Assembly (NCBI RefSeq): GCF_027451485.1
Contig: NZ_DAIDJE010000048.1
Location: forward strand, 1 to 64,000
Length of the DNA: 64,000 nt
Source: Bradyrhizobium sp.
Lineage (GTDB): Bacteria; Pseudomonadota; Alphaproteobacteria; Rhizobiales; Xanthobacteraceae
Direction: 5' to 3'
The notes under the pieces are model-generated. The model saw only the letters and a list, made by a program, of their open reading frames with translations. It did no database searches and was not told where the DNA came from. This document shows, in pieces, positions 27,431 to 35,519 of the stretch; position 1 is the stretch's first letter, and each line of letters begins with the position of its first letter. Both the position numbers and the translations under genes were made by a program.

Positions 27431-28420
27431 ATGGAGAGCATGTTGATCGATCCGCTGATTGTTGTGCGGGACCTCCACCTGGCGTCGACGATCGCCGTCG
27501 CCGGCGTGATCTTCTTTGACCTCTTCATCGCCACGCCGCTCCGGCGAACGGGATCGCCGTCCACCAAAGCAGGAGTGGCCTTGCAATCCTCCCGCGGGAA
27601 AATTCTTTGGATCGGCCTGGCGTTGTCGATTGTATCCGCGCTGGCCTGGCTGTGCCTGGTATCCATGCGGATCGTCCACGAGGACTTCAACGACGTTTTG
27701 ACCGACGGCACGGCCTGGCTCGTGCTGACGCAAACCCAATTCGGCTTGGCCTGGCAAATGCGGCTGCTGCTCGGCGTCGGGCTTGCTGCCTGCTTGCTCA
27801 TGCAGAGAGCAACCGGCAGCCGCGTCGCCAATGTCCTGGCGATTTTCGCGAGCTTGCTTGCCGCGGCGTATCTCGGTTCTCTTGCCTTTGCGGGCCATGG
27901 CGCGAAAGGGCTCGGCCTCGAGCACAACATCCATCTTGCCGCCGATTTTCTGCACCTGATCGCAGCCGGTCTGTGGCTCGGCGCACTCGCGCCGCTGCTG
28001 CTCTGGCTCGTCTATCTCTGCCGCTTTCAGGAAAACGGCTGGGCGTCCGCCGCGGCTCGCGCGGCCGGCAGCTTCTCGCTGATTGGTATTTTTGCCGTCG
28101 GAATCCTGCTGGTCAGCGGGCTCGTCAATGCCGCCTTCCTGCTCGGCGGGATGCACAGCCTGATCAACACTCCTTATGGCCGCCTGCTGCTCCTGAAGGT
28201 CGTGCTGTTCGCCGCCATGGTAGGCTTGGCTGGAATTAACCGGCAGTACCTTCTTCCCCGCCTGTCCAGCGACTTGCATGCCGACGGCTCCTCCGTTGCC
28301 CTCCGCTGGCTGATCCGCAGCGCGCTGCTCGAAATTGCGCTTGGTCTTGCGATCGTCTGCATTGTCGGCGTGCTCGGCATCATGCCTCCGGCCGCTGACA
28401 TGGCCGCCCACATACACTGA
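27431..28420 (+). CDS. copD: Copper transport membrane protein CopD
   Basis: A 329-residue polytopic inner-membrane protein with about eight hydrophobic helices. Family features include LASTIAVAGVIFFDLF in helix 1, the HNIHLAADFLHLIAAGLWLG segment near 175-195 and the C-terminal RYL-type helices. It pairs with CopC to import copper. The start at 27431 opens the first helix directly and follows a purine-poor region, so initiation at the second Met (27440) is also possible. It is the last gene of the plus-strand copper operon. Confidence 0.9.
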   Translation: MESMLIDPLIVVRDLHLASTIAVAGVIFFDLFIATPLRRTGSPSTKAGVALQSSRGKILWIGLALSIVSALAWLCLVSMRIVHEDFNDVLTDGTAWLVLTQTQFGLAWQMRLLLGVGLAACLLMQRATGSRVANVLAIFASLLAAAYLGSLAFAGHGAKGLGLEHNIHLAADFLHLIAAGLWLGALAPLLLWLVYLCRFQENGWASAAARAAGSFSLIGIFAVGILLVSGLVNAAFLLGGMHSLINTPYGRLLLLKVVLFAAMVGLAGINRQYLLPRLSSDLHADGSSVALRWLIRSALLEIALGLAIVCIVGVLGIMPPAADMAAHIH

Positions 28421-28560
28421 GCGGCAACTGGGCGGCGAAAGCAACTGAGGTAAGCCGTTCAATAGATTACTGAAATACCTTCATTCGGGTTTTCAATGCC
28501 GAAATTCCATTCATTTCGCTGCATGCTGTATTTTTGAACATTCGTTGCCGGAATGGGTGA

Positions 28561-28753
28561 CACGGCAGAAATTTTGGTCTAGGAATGCCCCCCTCAGACG
28601 GGTCGAGAGGCTGTCTGGTGGTCCAAGTCTCGGGAGGAGCCCTGGCGCGCAAAAAGGCAGCGTCGACCCGTCAATCAAGATCAATCCACGATACGGGAAA
28701 ATAGGGACGACACAATTTTCGGAGCAGGACTTCGCAGGTCCTGCTCCTTTTTT
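28561..28753 (+). ncRNA. Candidate structured small RNA or long copD 3' UTR
   Basis: The 378-base gap after copD has no gene. It holds a 9-base perfect inverted repeat (28598-28606 with 28663-28671), extended inward by a second short pairing (GCTG at 28610-28613 with CAGC at 28658-28661). A strong intrinsic terminator follows at 28721-28753. This could be an independent sRNA or the 3' end of the copper operon mRNA. It does not match the core motifs I know for SRP RNA, 6S RNA, RNase P or tmRNA. The 5' end is a guess. Confidence 0.4.
28721..28753 (+). terminator. Intrinsic terminator
   Basis: A perfect 10-base stem (28721-28730 with 28738-28747, GGAGCAGGAC type) with a 7-base loop, followed by six T on the plus strand. 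The opposite strand has no T-run, so the direction is plus. It is the first clear terminator after copD. Confidence 0.85.
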
Positions 28754-28798
28754 ATTTCCGACCTGTTGTCGCTATCCCACCGATCGGAAAGGCACCGG

Positions 28799-29146
28799 TC
28801 AATCGCGATCGAGAAAACTCGAGCCAATGCTCGCCTTCTTCTTGATCGGATCGAAATCGCAAAAAACGCCGTCGGCAACGAGGGTGTAGCTGGCGACGAC
28901 GTTGTACTTGTCGAGCTTCACCGAGTTCAGACCAATCACGCGGGTGCTGGAGCCCCCGTTCCACTTGAAAGGCGTGGTGCTGGACGCCCGCTCGCAAGCT
29001 GCCACCGCGTCCGCAAACACATAGCCCTCGACGAAGCTTCTCAGCGTCTGAAGCTGGCCGCTGACCTTCCAATCGATATATGCAGTCGTGGCGAGGCCTG
29101 CGACGGCGAGCAACAACAACGCGACCACGATTCGCTGAAACCACAT
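28799..29146 (-). CDS. Small membrane-anchored hypothetical protein
   Basis: A 115-residue protein with an N-terminal helix (about residues 5-22) that is a signal anchor or signal peptide, then a soluble domain with two cysteines (AACERASS and GVFCDFD) that could pair outside the cytoplasm. No family was recognised. The ATG at 29146 was preferred; a TTG four codons upstream is possible. It lies 40 bases downstream of the DUF1467 gene, on the same strand. Confidence 0.65.
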   Translation of the reverse strand: MWFQRIVVALLLLAVAGLATTAYIDWKVSGQLQTLRSFVEGYVFADAVAACERASSTTPFKWNGGSSTRVIGLNSVKLDKYNVVASYTLVADGVFCDFDPIKKKASIGSSFLDRD

Positions 29147-29186
29147 CTTTGCCCCCAATCACAAAAAACGCGCTGACCTAAAGCCC

Positions 29187-29462
29187 TCAGAACGGCATAC
29201 CAATCAATTTCGACAATCGATCGATATTAAGCCATCCTTCGTAGTATGCCGTCATCCCCGCAGCATAGATCACCGCTGACAACAGCGTGGTCCAGATCAG
29301 CTTGCGGCCCATGCGCGTTGCGATCGGCGCCCCCGGATCGGTGCCGGGACTTCCGCCACCGTCTTCGTGCAGGCTCCGCACGCCGAAGGGCAGCGTCACG
29401 AACAACGTGATCCACCATATGACGAAGTAGATCGCAAAGCCGGTTGAAATGGTATAGGCCAT
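29187..29462 (-). CDS. DUF1467 family membrane protein
   Basis: A 91-residue protein with two membrane helices (about 5-25 and 55-75). The YFVIWWITLFVTLPFGVRS segment is the hallmark of DUF1467, whose function is unknown. In many Alphaproteobacteria it sits directly downstream of mce, as here. The upstream region carries a large inverted repeat (29476-29526). Confidence 0.9.
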   Translation of the reverse strand: MAYTISTGFAIYFVIWWITLFVTLPFGVRSLHEDGGGSPGTDPGAPIATRMGRKLIWTTLLSAVIYAAGMTAYYEGWLNIDRLSKLIGMPF

Positions 29463-29475
29463 GGCTAGCAGTCCA

Positions 29476-29526
29476 ATTCTAACATTCGCATCCCTTCTCA
29501 GCAGCCGCTTTTGCGAATGTTAGAAT
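29476..29526. repeat. 15-base perfect inverted repeat upstream of DUF1467
   Basis: Bases 29476-29490 (ATTCTAACATTCGCA) are exactly complementary to 29512-29526, with a 21-base spacer. It lies 14 bases upstream of the DUF1467 ATG, so it would fold in the mRNA leader or act as a binding site. There is no T-run. Confidence 0.8.
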
Positions 29527-29556
29527 CAAAGGGACCACTGGAAAATATTGGTTTGT

Positions 29557-29619
29557 GGTGCAGTCTTGGATTTGACATTCGGCTGGTGAACTCGCGGCTA
29601 GGGTCAAATCCACTGCACC
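29557..29619. repeat. Imperfect inverted repeat at the mce 3' end
   Basis: Arms at 29557-29576 and 29603-29619 pair over 17 bases except for a 3-base bulge (CTT at about 29565) in the left arm, around a 26-base loop. It lies 4 bases beyond the mce stop on the minus strand and adjoins the repeat at 29476-29526. The pair looks like a compound intergenic element of about 145 bases. Confidence 0.7.
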
Positions 29620-29623
29620 GGGT

Positions 29624-30025
29624 TCAGGCCTGCTCGATTTCGACAAGCGCGCCGGAAAAGTCCTTCGGGTGCAGGAAGAGCACCGGCTTGCCATGCGCGC
29701 CGATCTTGGGAATGCCGTCGCCGAGAACGCGCGCGCCCTCCTTGATCAACAGGTCACGCGCCACAGTGATATCGGGCACTTCATAGCAGATGTGATGAAT
29801 GCCCCCGTCGGCGTTGCGCTCCAGAAATTTGGCGATCGGCGACGTCTCACCCAGCGGCTGAATGAATTCGATCTTGGTGTTCGGCAAGGTGACAAACACG
29901 GTGATGACGCCGTGCTCGGGCAACGGCACTGCCGGCGAAATATCCGCGCCGAGAGAGCCATATATCCTGGCGGCCTTTTCGGCGTCATTGACCGCAATTG
30001 CCACGTGATTGAGCCGGCCAAGCAT
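29624..30025 (-). CDS. mce: Methylmalonyl-CoA epimerase
   Basis: Vicinal-oxygen-chelate fold metalloenzyme, 133 residues, interconverting (S)- and (R)-methylmalonyl-CoA in propionyl-CoA metabolism. Typical segments are LNHVAIAVND at the N-terminus with a metal-binding His, the central GGIHHICYEV with a second ligand, and C-terminal SGALVEIEQ with the Glu ligand. The start at 30025 matches the family; the longer frame adds only a few residues. It follows rnj and precedes DUF1467. Confidence 0.94.
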   Translation of the reverse strand: MLGRLNHVAIAVNDAEKAARIYGSLGADISPAVPLPEHGVITVFVTLPNTKIEFIQPLGETSPIAKFLERNADGGIHHICYEVPDITVARDLLIKEGARVLGDGIPKIGAHGKPVLFLHPKDFSGALVEIEQA

Positions 30026-30095
30026 TGGCGCCTCCCTCATCCTTTATAGCCAGGAGAGCCGCGCCGCAAAAGCCCGCGTGCCCGTTCCAGCTTCA

Positions 30096-31766
30096 TCAGA
30101 CCGTGAGCACATGCACGAAGCATAGCGGCTTCTTGCCCCAGTGCTCGTTTACGGAAGCGCGCACGGCCCGCCTCACCGACTCGGCCAGTGCATCGGGATC
30201 GCGCCGACGCGCCCGGGGCAGGCCCTCCACGGTCGAGACGATGACATCGAACACGATTTCGTCGATGACCTCGCCCGCCGCGTTCTTTTCGGGGATTCCG
30301 ATCAGGTCGATCTCGGGATCGTCGGCGAGTTCGCCCTTTTCATCCATCGCCAGGGCGATGAACGCGCAGCCGGCGAACGCCATTCTCCGCCGCTCGACGA
30401 CCGCACGCGAATTGGAATCCTCGAGGATCGTCCCATCCTTGTACAGACGGCCCGACGGCACCTCGTCAATGATGCCGGCCTCGCCCGGCCCTAGCTTCAC
30501 CTGGTCGCCGTTGCGGCAAATCAGCACCCTCGGCACACCGGCGGCGCGCGCCAGCTTGGCATGCTCGAACAGGTGCAACGCTTCGCCGTGGACCGGGATC
30601 AGCAGTTCAGGGCGCACCCAGCCGATGAGTTCCCGCAATTCATCGCGGCGCGGATGACCCGATACATGAACGAGATGTGTCCGGTCGGTAATGACTTCGA
30701 TGCCCTGCGTGATCAGTCCATTGATGATGGATCCGACCGCCTTCTCGTTGCCCGGAATGGTGCGCGAGGAAAAAATCACGCAGTCGCCCTTGTTCAAGGT
30801 CACCTGCGGATGATCGTCATTGGCGATGCGGGCGAGCGCCGCGCGCGGCTCGCCCTGGCTTCCCGTGCACAGCGCCAACACCTTGTCCGGCGGCAAATGA
30901 CCGTAGAATTCAGCACTGCGGAAATTCTGCACGCCATCGAGAAAACCGGTTTCTCTTGCCACCTGGACGACGCGGTCCATGGCGCGTCCGACCACCACCA
31001 CCTCGCGCCCGGACAGGCGCGCCGCATCCGCGACAGAGCGAATACGGGCGACGTTAGAGGCAAACGTCGTTACGGCAACCCGGCCCCTGGCGGCTTTCAC
31101 GAGCTCGATGATGGTCTTGGCCACTTCGGTCTCCGACGGCGAGCGACCGTCGCGCACGGCGTTGGTCGAGTCGCCGATCAGCGCCAGCACGCCCGAGGCG
31201 CCCAGTTCGCGCAGCCGCCGCTCGTCCGTTGGGGGGCCTGTGACGGGCGTCGGGTCGAGCTTCCAGTCACCGGTATGCAGCGCCGTTCCCGCGGCCGTGT
31301 GTATGGCAAGCGCATGCGATTCCGGAATGGAGTGCGCAACCGGAATGAACTCGACGCCGAAGGGCCCGAGGTCGATCCGGCCGCCTGAAGGCACAACGGT
31401 AACCGGAATCTTCGGCGGATTGCGCTCGGCGGCGCATTTCGCTTCAAACAGCGCGGCACTGAATTTGGTCGCATAAATTGGGCATTTGAGCCGCGGCCAG
31501 AGATCGATGATGGCGCCGAAATGATCCTCGTGGGCATGCGTCAGCACGAGTCCAACCAGATTCTTGCGCTCCTGCACCAGAAAACTGATGTCGGGCATGA
31601 TGGTATCGATGCCCGGAAGGTGCTCCTCATCGCCGAACGAGACACCGAGATCCACCGCGAGCCACGACCGCTGCCGGCGACTGCCAAACCCGTAGACCGA
31701 AAGGTTCATGCCAATTTCGCCGACACCGCCGAGCGGAGTAAAGGTGAACTCGTCGCCGTCAGACAC
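30096..31766 (-). CDS. rnj: Ribonuclease J
   Basis: Metallo-beta-lactamase/beta-CASP nuclease, 556 residues, with 5' exonuclease and possible endonuclease activity in RNA decay and rRNA processing. The zinc motif HAHEDH is at residues 77-82. The beta-CASP domain and the VHVSGHPRRDELRELIGW segment follow. It starts with GTG, whose first G is the last base of the birA stop, so the two genes are coupled. nuoN-birA-rnj-mce is a conserved order in this group. Confidence 0.95.
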   Translation of the reverse strand: MSDGDEFTFTPLGGVGEIGMNLSVYGFGSRRQRSWLAVDLGVSFGDEEHLPGIDTIMPDISFLVQERKNLVGLVLTHAHEDHFGAIIDLWPRLKCPIYATKFSAALFEAKCAAERNPPKIPVTVVPSGGRIDLGPFGVEFIPVAHSIPESHALAIHTAAGTALHTGDWKLDPTPVTGPPTDERRLRELGASGVLALIGDSTNAVRDGRSPSETEVAKTIIELVKAARGRVAVTTFASNVARIRSVADAARLSGREVVVVGRAMDRVVQVARETGFLDGVQNFRSAEFYGHLPPDKVLALCTGSQGEPRAALARIANDDHPQVTLNKGDCVIFSSRTIPGNEKAVGSIINGLITQGIEVITDRTHLVHVSGHPRRDELRELIGWVRPELLIPVHGEALHLFEHAKLARAAGVPRVLICRNGDQVKLGPGEAGIIDEVPSGRLYKDGTILEDSNSRAVVERRRMAFAGCAFIALAMDEKGELADDPEIDLIGIPEKNAAGEVIDEIVFDVIVSTVEGLPRARRRDPDALAESVRRAVRASVNEHWGKKPLCFVHVLTV

Positions 31767-32554
31767 TAGCCGGCCCTCGCGGAAGCGGCTGCGCCGAAAT
31801 GCACGTCGCCGGCCGCGACCGGCACGCTGTTGCCGCTGGAAGTCCTGACGATCATGCAGCCCGTTTCGTCGATGGTGTCAAAGATGCCCGACACCGTGGC
31901 AGTGCCGGTATGGACCGCGACAGGCTGTCCGAGTCCCGCCGCCAGCGCCAGCCAGCGCCGGCGGATTTCGCCGAACCCCCTGCCTTGATCCCAGATAGCG
32001 CGGCACTCGGCCCAACTGTCGGACAGCGCCGCAAACAGCGCCTCGGCCGTAACCTGCAGCCCGAGGGCCTTGAGCGACGTGGCGGGGATTGGCATGCCCT
32101 CAGGCGCGGCAACGACGTTGGTACCCATCCCGACCACGACGGCAAGCCGGCCGCCCGTCAACGCCTGGGCCTCCAGCAGGATGCCGGAGAGCTTGGCCTG
32201 CCCTACAAGTACGTCGTTCGGCCACTTCAGCGAAAACCCGGTCAAACCCGGCCCAGCCACATCCCGCAGCGCCGCCTCCAGCGCAAGCCCGGCGGCAAAG
32301 CCCAGCGTTGCCGCGATCGAGGGTGCGACGTCAACGGTCTCCAGCACGCTGGCGGCGAGGTTGCCCCGGGGCGCGATCCAAGCCCGGTGGCGCCGCCCGC
32401 GGCCCGCCGTCTGCTCGGTCGTGACGAACCACATCGGTCCGCCCTCACCGGATCGGGCCCGCGCCATCGCTTCGGAATTGGTCGAGCCGATCTGATCGAA
32501 ACTTGCGAGCCGGTAACCGGCCGATATGGCCTTCGGACCGAGCGTGAACACCAT
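31766..32554 (-). CDS. birA: Biotin-[acetyl-CoA carboxylase] ligase
   Basis: Monofunctional biotin protein ligase, 262 residues. It activates biotin as biotinyl-AMP and transfers it to the AccB carrier. The adenylate-binding GRGRRHRAW (about 52-60) and SLKWPNDVLVG motifs are present. There is no N-terminal helix-turn-helix, so it is not a repressor of biotin genes. Its ATG directly abuts the nuoN stop and its stop overlaps the rnj GTG by one base. Confidence 0.95.
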   Translation of the reverse strand: MVFTLGPKAISAGYRLASFDQIGSTNSEAMARARSGEGGPMWFVTTEQTAGRGRRHRAWIAPRGNLAASVLETVDVAPSIAATLGFAAGLALEAALRDVAGPGLTGFSLKWPNDVLVGQAKLSGILLEAQALTGGRLAVVVGMGTNVVAAPEGMPIPATSLKALGLQVTAEALFAALSDSWAECRAIWDQGRGFGEIRRRWLALAAGLGQPVAVHTGTATVSGIFDTIDETGCMIVRTSSGNSVPVAAGDVHFGAAASARAG

Positions 32555-33991
32555 CTAAAACAGGGATTTTGCCGCTGCTGAAGCCACGCTCACCAGCGGT
32601 CCGGGATAAATAAAGAAAAAGAGATTGAAGAGGCCGGCCACAGCCAGCACCGCGCGCAATTCAACGCGGACGGGATCAAGCCGGGTCAGCTGCTCGTCGA
32701 AATACATCACCTTGACGATCGAGAGATAGTAATAGGCGCCGATCACACTCGTGATCACGCCGATCACCGCAAGCGTGAACAGGTGCGCCTGGATGGCCGC
32801 GACGAACACATAGAATTTTCCAAAGAAGCCCGCGAGCGGCGGAACGCCGGCCAGCGAAAACAGCAACATGGCAAAGAAGAAGGCCAACAAAGGATTGGTG
32901 CGGGAAAGGCCGGCAAAATCGCTGATATTCTCCACATGCCGCCCCTCGCGCTTCATCGCCAGGATCACGGTGAAGGCGCCCAGCGTCATCGCGACGTAGA
33001 TTGCGATGTAGACCAACACGCCCTGTGCGCCCTCCGCCGTGCCCGAAGCGAGGCCAACCAGGGCAAAACCCATATGACCGATCGAGGAGTAGGCCATCAG
33101 GCGTTTGATGTTCTTCTGTCCGATCGCCGCAAACGAGCCCAGAGCCATCGAGGCAATCGCGACGAACACGACGATCTGCTGCCATTCCGGAATGATTCCC
33201 GGAAACGCCGTCAGCGTCACCCGTGTGAACACGGCAAGCGCCGCGACTTTCGGTGCCGATGCGAAGAAGGCGGTGACCGGGGTCGGCGCGCCCTCGTAAA
33301 CGTCGGGCGTCCACATATGGAACGGCACGGCAGAGACCTTGAAGCAAAGCCCGGCGAGCAGGAACACGATGCCGAACACGATGCCGATCGAACCGGTCTT
33401 GGCGGCCGCCGCGATGCCGGCAAAGCTGACCGTGCCGGTGAAGCCGTAGATCAGGGAAGCGCCGTAGAGCAGCATGCCCGAGGAAAGCGCGCCCAGCACG
33501 AAATACTTCAGGCCCGCTTCGGTCGATTTGACGTCGTCGCGGTTTGAGGCCGCTACCACGTAAAGCGCGAGGCTCATCAGTTCGAGACCCAGATAGAGCG
33601 TGATCAGGTCGCCGGCCGAGATGAGGACCATCATCCCGAGTGTCGAAAGCAGGACCAGGATCGAATATTCGAAGATGCGCCGCGATGGATCAGCCAGAAA
33701 TTCCGCCGACAGGATCAGCGTCGCGCCCGAGCCGATAAGCGCCAAAATCTTCAGGAACCGGGCAAAGTCGTCGACGATGAAGCTGCCATTGAAGGTCACA
33801 AGCTTCCCGGCAGGCAACGTCAGCTCCAGGACGCCAACGATCACGAGAAGGACGACGGCCAGCGCGGTGACAAGGCCCGTGACGCGGACGCCCTGAAAGG
33901 CCCCAATCATCAACAGCACCATGGCTCCGGCCGCCAGAACAAGCTCCGGCAAGACGGGCAGCAATTGATAACCTGCGCTTTGAAAGCTCAT
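32555..33991 (-). CDS. nuoN: NADH-quinone oxidoreductase subunit N
   Basis: Antiporter-like proton-pumping subunit of complex I (ND2 homologue), 478 residues, almost entirely hydrophobic with the roughly 14 helices of the family. The HMWTPDVYEGAPTPVTAFF segment of the proton-translocating core is clear. Last nuo gene of the operon, directly joined to birA. Confidence 0.96.
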   Translation of the reverse strand: MSFQSAGYQLLPVLPELVLAAGAMVLLMIGAFQGVRVTGLVTALAVVLLVIVGVLELTLPAGKLVTFNGSFIVDDFARFLKILALIGSGATLILSAEFLADPSRRIFEYSILVLLSTLGMMVLISAGDLITLYLGLELMSLALYVVAASNRDDVKSTEAGLKYFVLGALSSGMLLYGASLIYGFTGTVSFAGIAAAAKTGSIGIVFGIVFLLAGLCFKVSAVPFHMWTPDVYEGAPTPVTAFFASAPKVAALAVFTRVTLTAFPGIIPEWQQIVVFVAIASMALGSFAAIGQKNIKRLMAYSSIGHMGFALVGLASGTAEGAQGVLVYIAIYVAMTLGAFTVILAMKREGRHVENISDFAGLSRTNPLLAFFFAMLLFSLAGVPPLAGFFGKFYVFVAAIQAHLFTLAVIGVITSVIGAYYYLSIVKVMYFDEQLTRLDPVRVELRAVLAVAGLFNLFFFIYPGPLVSVASAAAKSLF

Positions 33992-34007
33992 GGCGTCTTA
34001 TCCAATG

Positions 34008-35516
34008 TCACTGCGTCAGCGCGGCCGCCTTCACGGCCGTCACTGCGGTATTGTAATTGTTGACCAGTTGCTGCACCGACGTTGCCGACATGTCGAGGAT
34101 CGGCTTGGGATAGACCCCGAACAGGATCGTGAGGGCGACCAGCGGCACGAGCGTCAGACTCTCACGGAAGGTGAGATCCTTGATGGTGGCAAGCGACGGC
34201 TTGACCAGCGCGCCGAAGACCACTTTGCGATAGAGCCACAGGGCGTAGGCCGCCGACAGGATCACGCCGGTGGTGGCGAATACGGTCGTCGGCAGCGAGA
34301 CTTTGAAGGTCCCGAGCAGGGTCATGAATTCGCCGACGAAGCCCGACGTGCCTGGCAGACCGACATTCGCCATGGTGAAGACCATGAAGACCAATGCATA
34401 AAGCGGCATGCGGTTGACCAGGCCGCCATAGGCGGCGATTTCGCGGGTGTGCATGCGATCGTAAACGATGCCGACGCAGAGGAACAACGCGCCTGACACG
34501 ATGCCGTGCGAGATCATCTGGAACACGCCGCCCGCCACGCCCTGAGTCGTGCCTGCGAAAATGCCCATGGTGACGAAGCCCATATGCGCCACGGACGAAT
34601 AGGCGATCAGCTTCTTCATATCCTCCTGCATCAAGGCGACGAGCGAGGTGTAGATGATCGCGATCACCGACAGCGAGAAGACCAGCGGCGCAAAGTATTG
34701 CGATGCCAGCGGGAACATCGGTAGCGAGAAGCGCAGGAATCCATAGCCGCCCATTTTCAGGAGAATGGCGGCCAGGATCACCGAGCCCGCCGTCGGCGCC
34801 TCGACATGCGCGTCCGGCAGCCAGGTGTGCACCGGCCACATCGGCATCTTCACCGCAAACGAGGCGAAGAACGCGAGCCAGGCCCATATCTGCAAGGAGC
34901 GTGGCACCGCAGCGTGCATCAGGGTCGGGATGTCGGTCGTGCCCGCGTTCCAGTACAGCGCCATGATCGCGAGCAGCATCAGCACTGAGCCCAGGAACGT
35001 GTACAGGAAGAACTTGAAGGAGGCGTAGACGCGCCGCGGTCCGCCCCAGATGCCGATGATCAGGAACATCGGGATCAGGCCGCCCTCGAAGAACAGGTAG
35101 AACAGCACGAGGTCGAGCGAAGAGAATGTGCCCACCATCAGCGTTTCCAGGATCAGAAACGCCATCATGTATTCGCCGACCCGAAGCTTCACCGATTTCC
35201 AGCTGGCCACGATGCAGAACGGCATCAAGGCAGTGGTCAGGATGACGAAGGGCAGCGAAATGCCGTCGACGCCCATGTGGTAGGTAATGGCGTTGGCAAG
35301 CCAGGGCGCCTTCTCGACGAACTGGAAGTCGGCCTGCGTCGGATCGAAACGCGCGACCAGAAGCAGCGACACCGCAAACGTCACCAGCGTCGTCCAGAGC
35401 GCGATCCAGCGCACGTTGCGCTGTGCCGCCTTGTCATCGCCTCTGACGAGATAGACCAGCAGCGCACCGACCGTCGGCAGGAAGGTAACGACCGAAAGAA
35501 TGGGCCAGGTCGTCAT
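34008..35516 (-). CDS. nuoM: NADH-quinone oxidoreductase subunit M
   Basis: Antiporter-like subunit (ND4 homologue), 502 residues. The conserved [20 protein letters not shown] region is present, as is the SSVAHMGFV helix typical of the family. It works in series with NuoL and NuoN to move protons as the quinone is reduced. It lies 3 bases after nuoL. Confidence 0.97.
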   Translation of the reverse strand: MTTWPILSVVTFLPTVGALLVYLVRGDDKAAQRNVRWIALWTTLVTFAVSLLLVARFDPTQADFQFVEKAPWLANAITYHMGVDGISLPFVILTTALMPFCIVASWKSVKLRVGEYMMAFLILETLMVGTFSSLDLVLFYLFFEGGLIPMFLIIGIWGGPRRVYASFKFFLYTFLGSVLMLLAIMALYWNAGTTDIPTLMHAAVPRSLQIWAWLAFFASFAVKMPMWPVHTWLPDAHVEAPTAGSVILAAILLKMGGYGFLRFSLPMFPLASQYFAPLVFSLSVIAIIYTSLVALMQEDMKKLIAYSSVAHMGFVTMGIFAGTTQGVAGGVFQMISHGIVSGALFLCVGIVYDRMHTREIAAYGGLVNRMPLYALVFMVFTMANVGLPGTSGFVGEFMTLLGTFKVSLPTTVFATTGVILSAAYALWLYRKVVFGALVKPSLATIKDLTFRESLTLVPLVALTILFGVYPKPILDMSATSVQQLVNNYNTAVTAVKAAALTQ

Positions 35517-35519
35517 CGG

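Noticed and set aside
28561-28753. SRP RNA, 6S RNA, RNase P RNA or tmRNA
   Set aside because: The conserved core motifs I know for these RNAs are not found here; it is left as an unassigned candidate.
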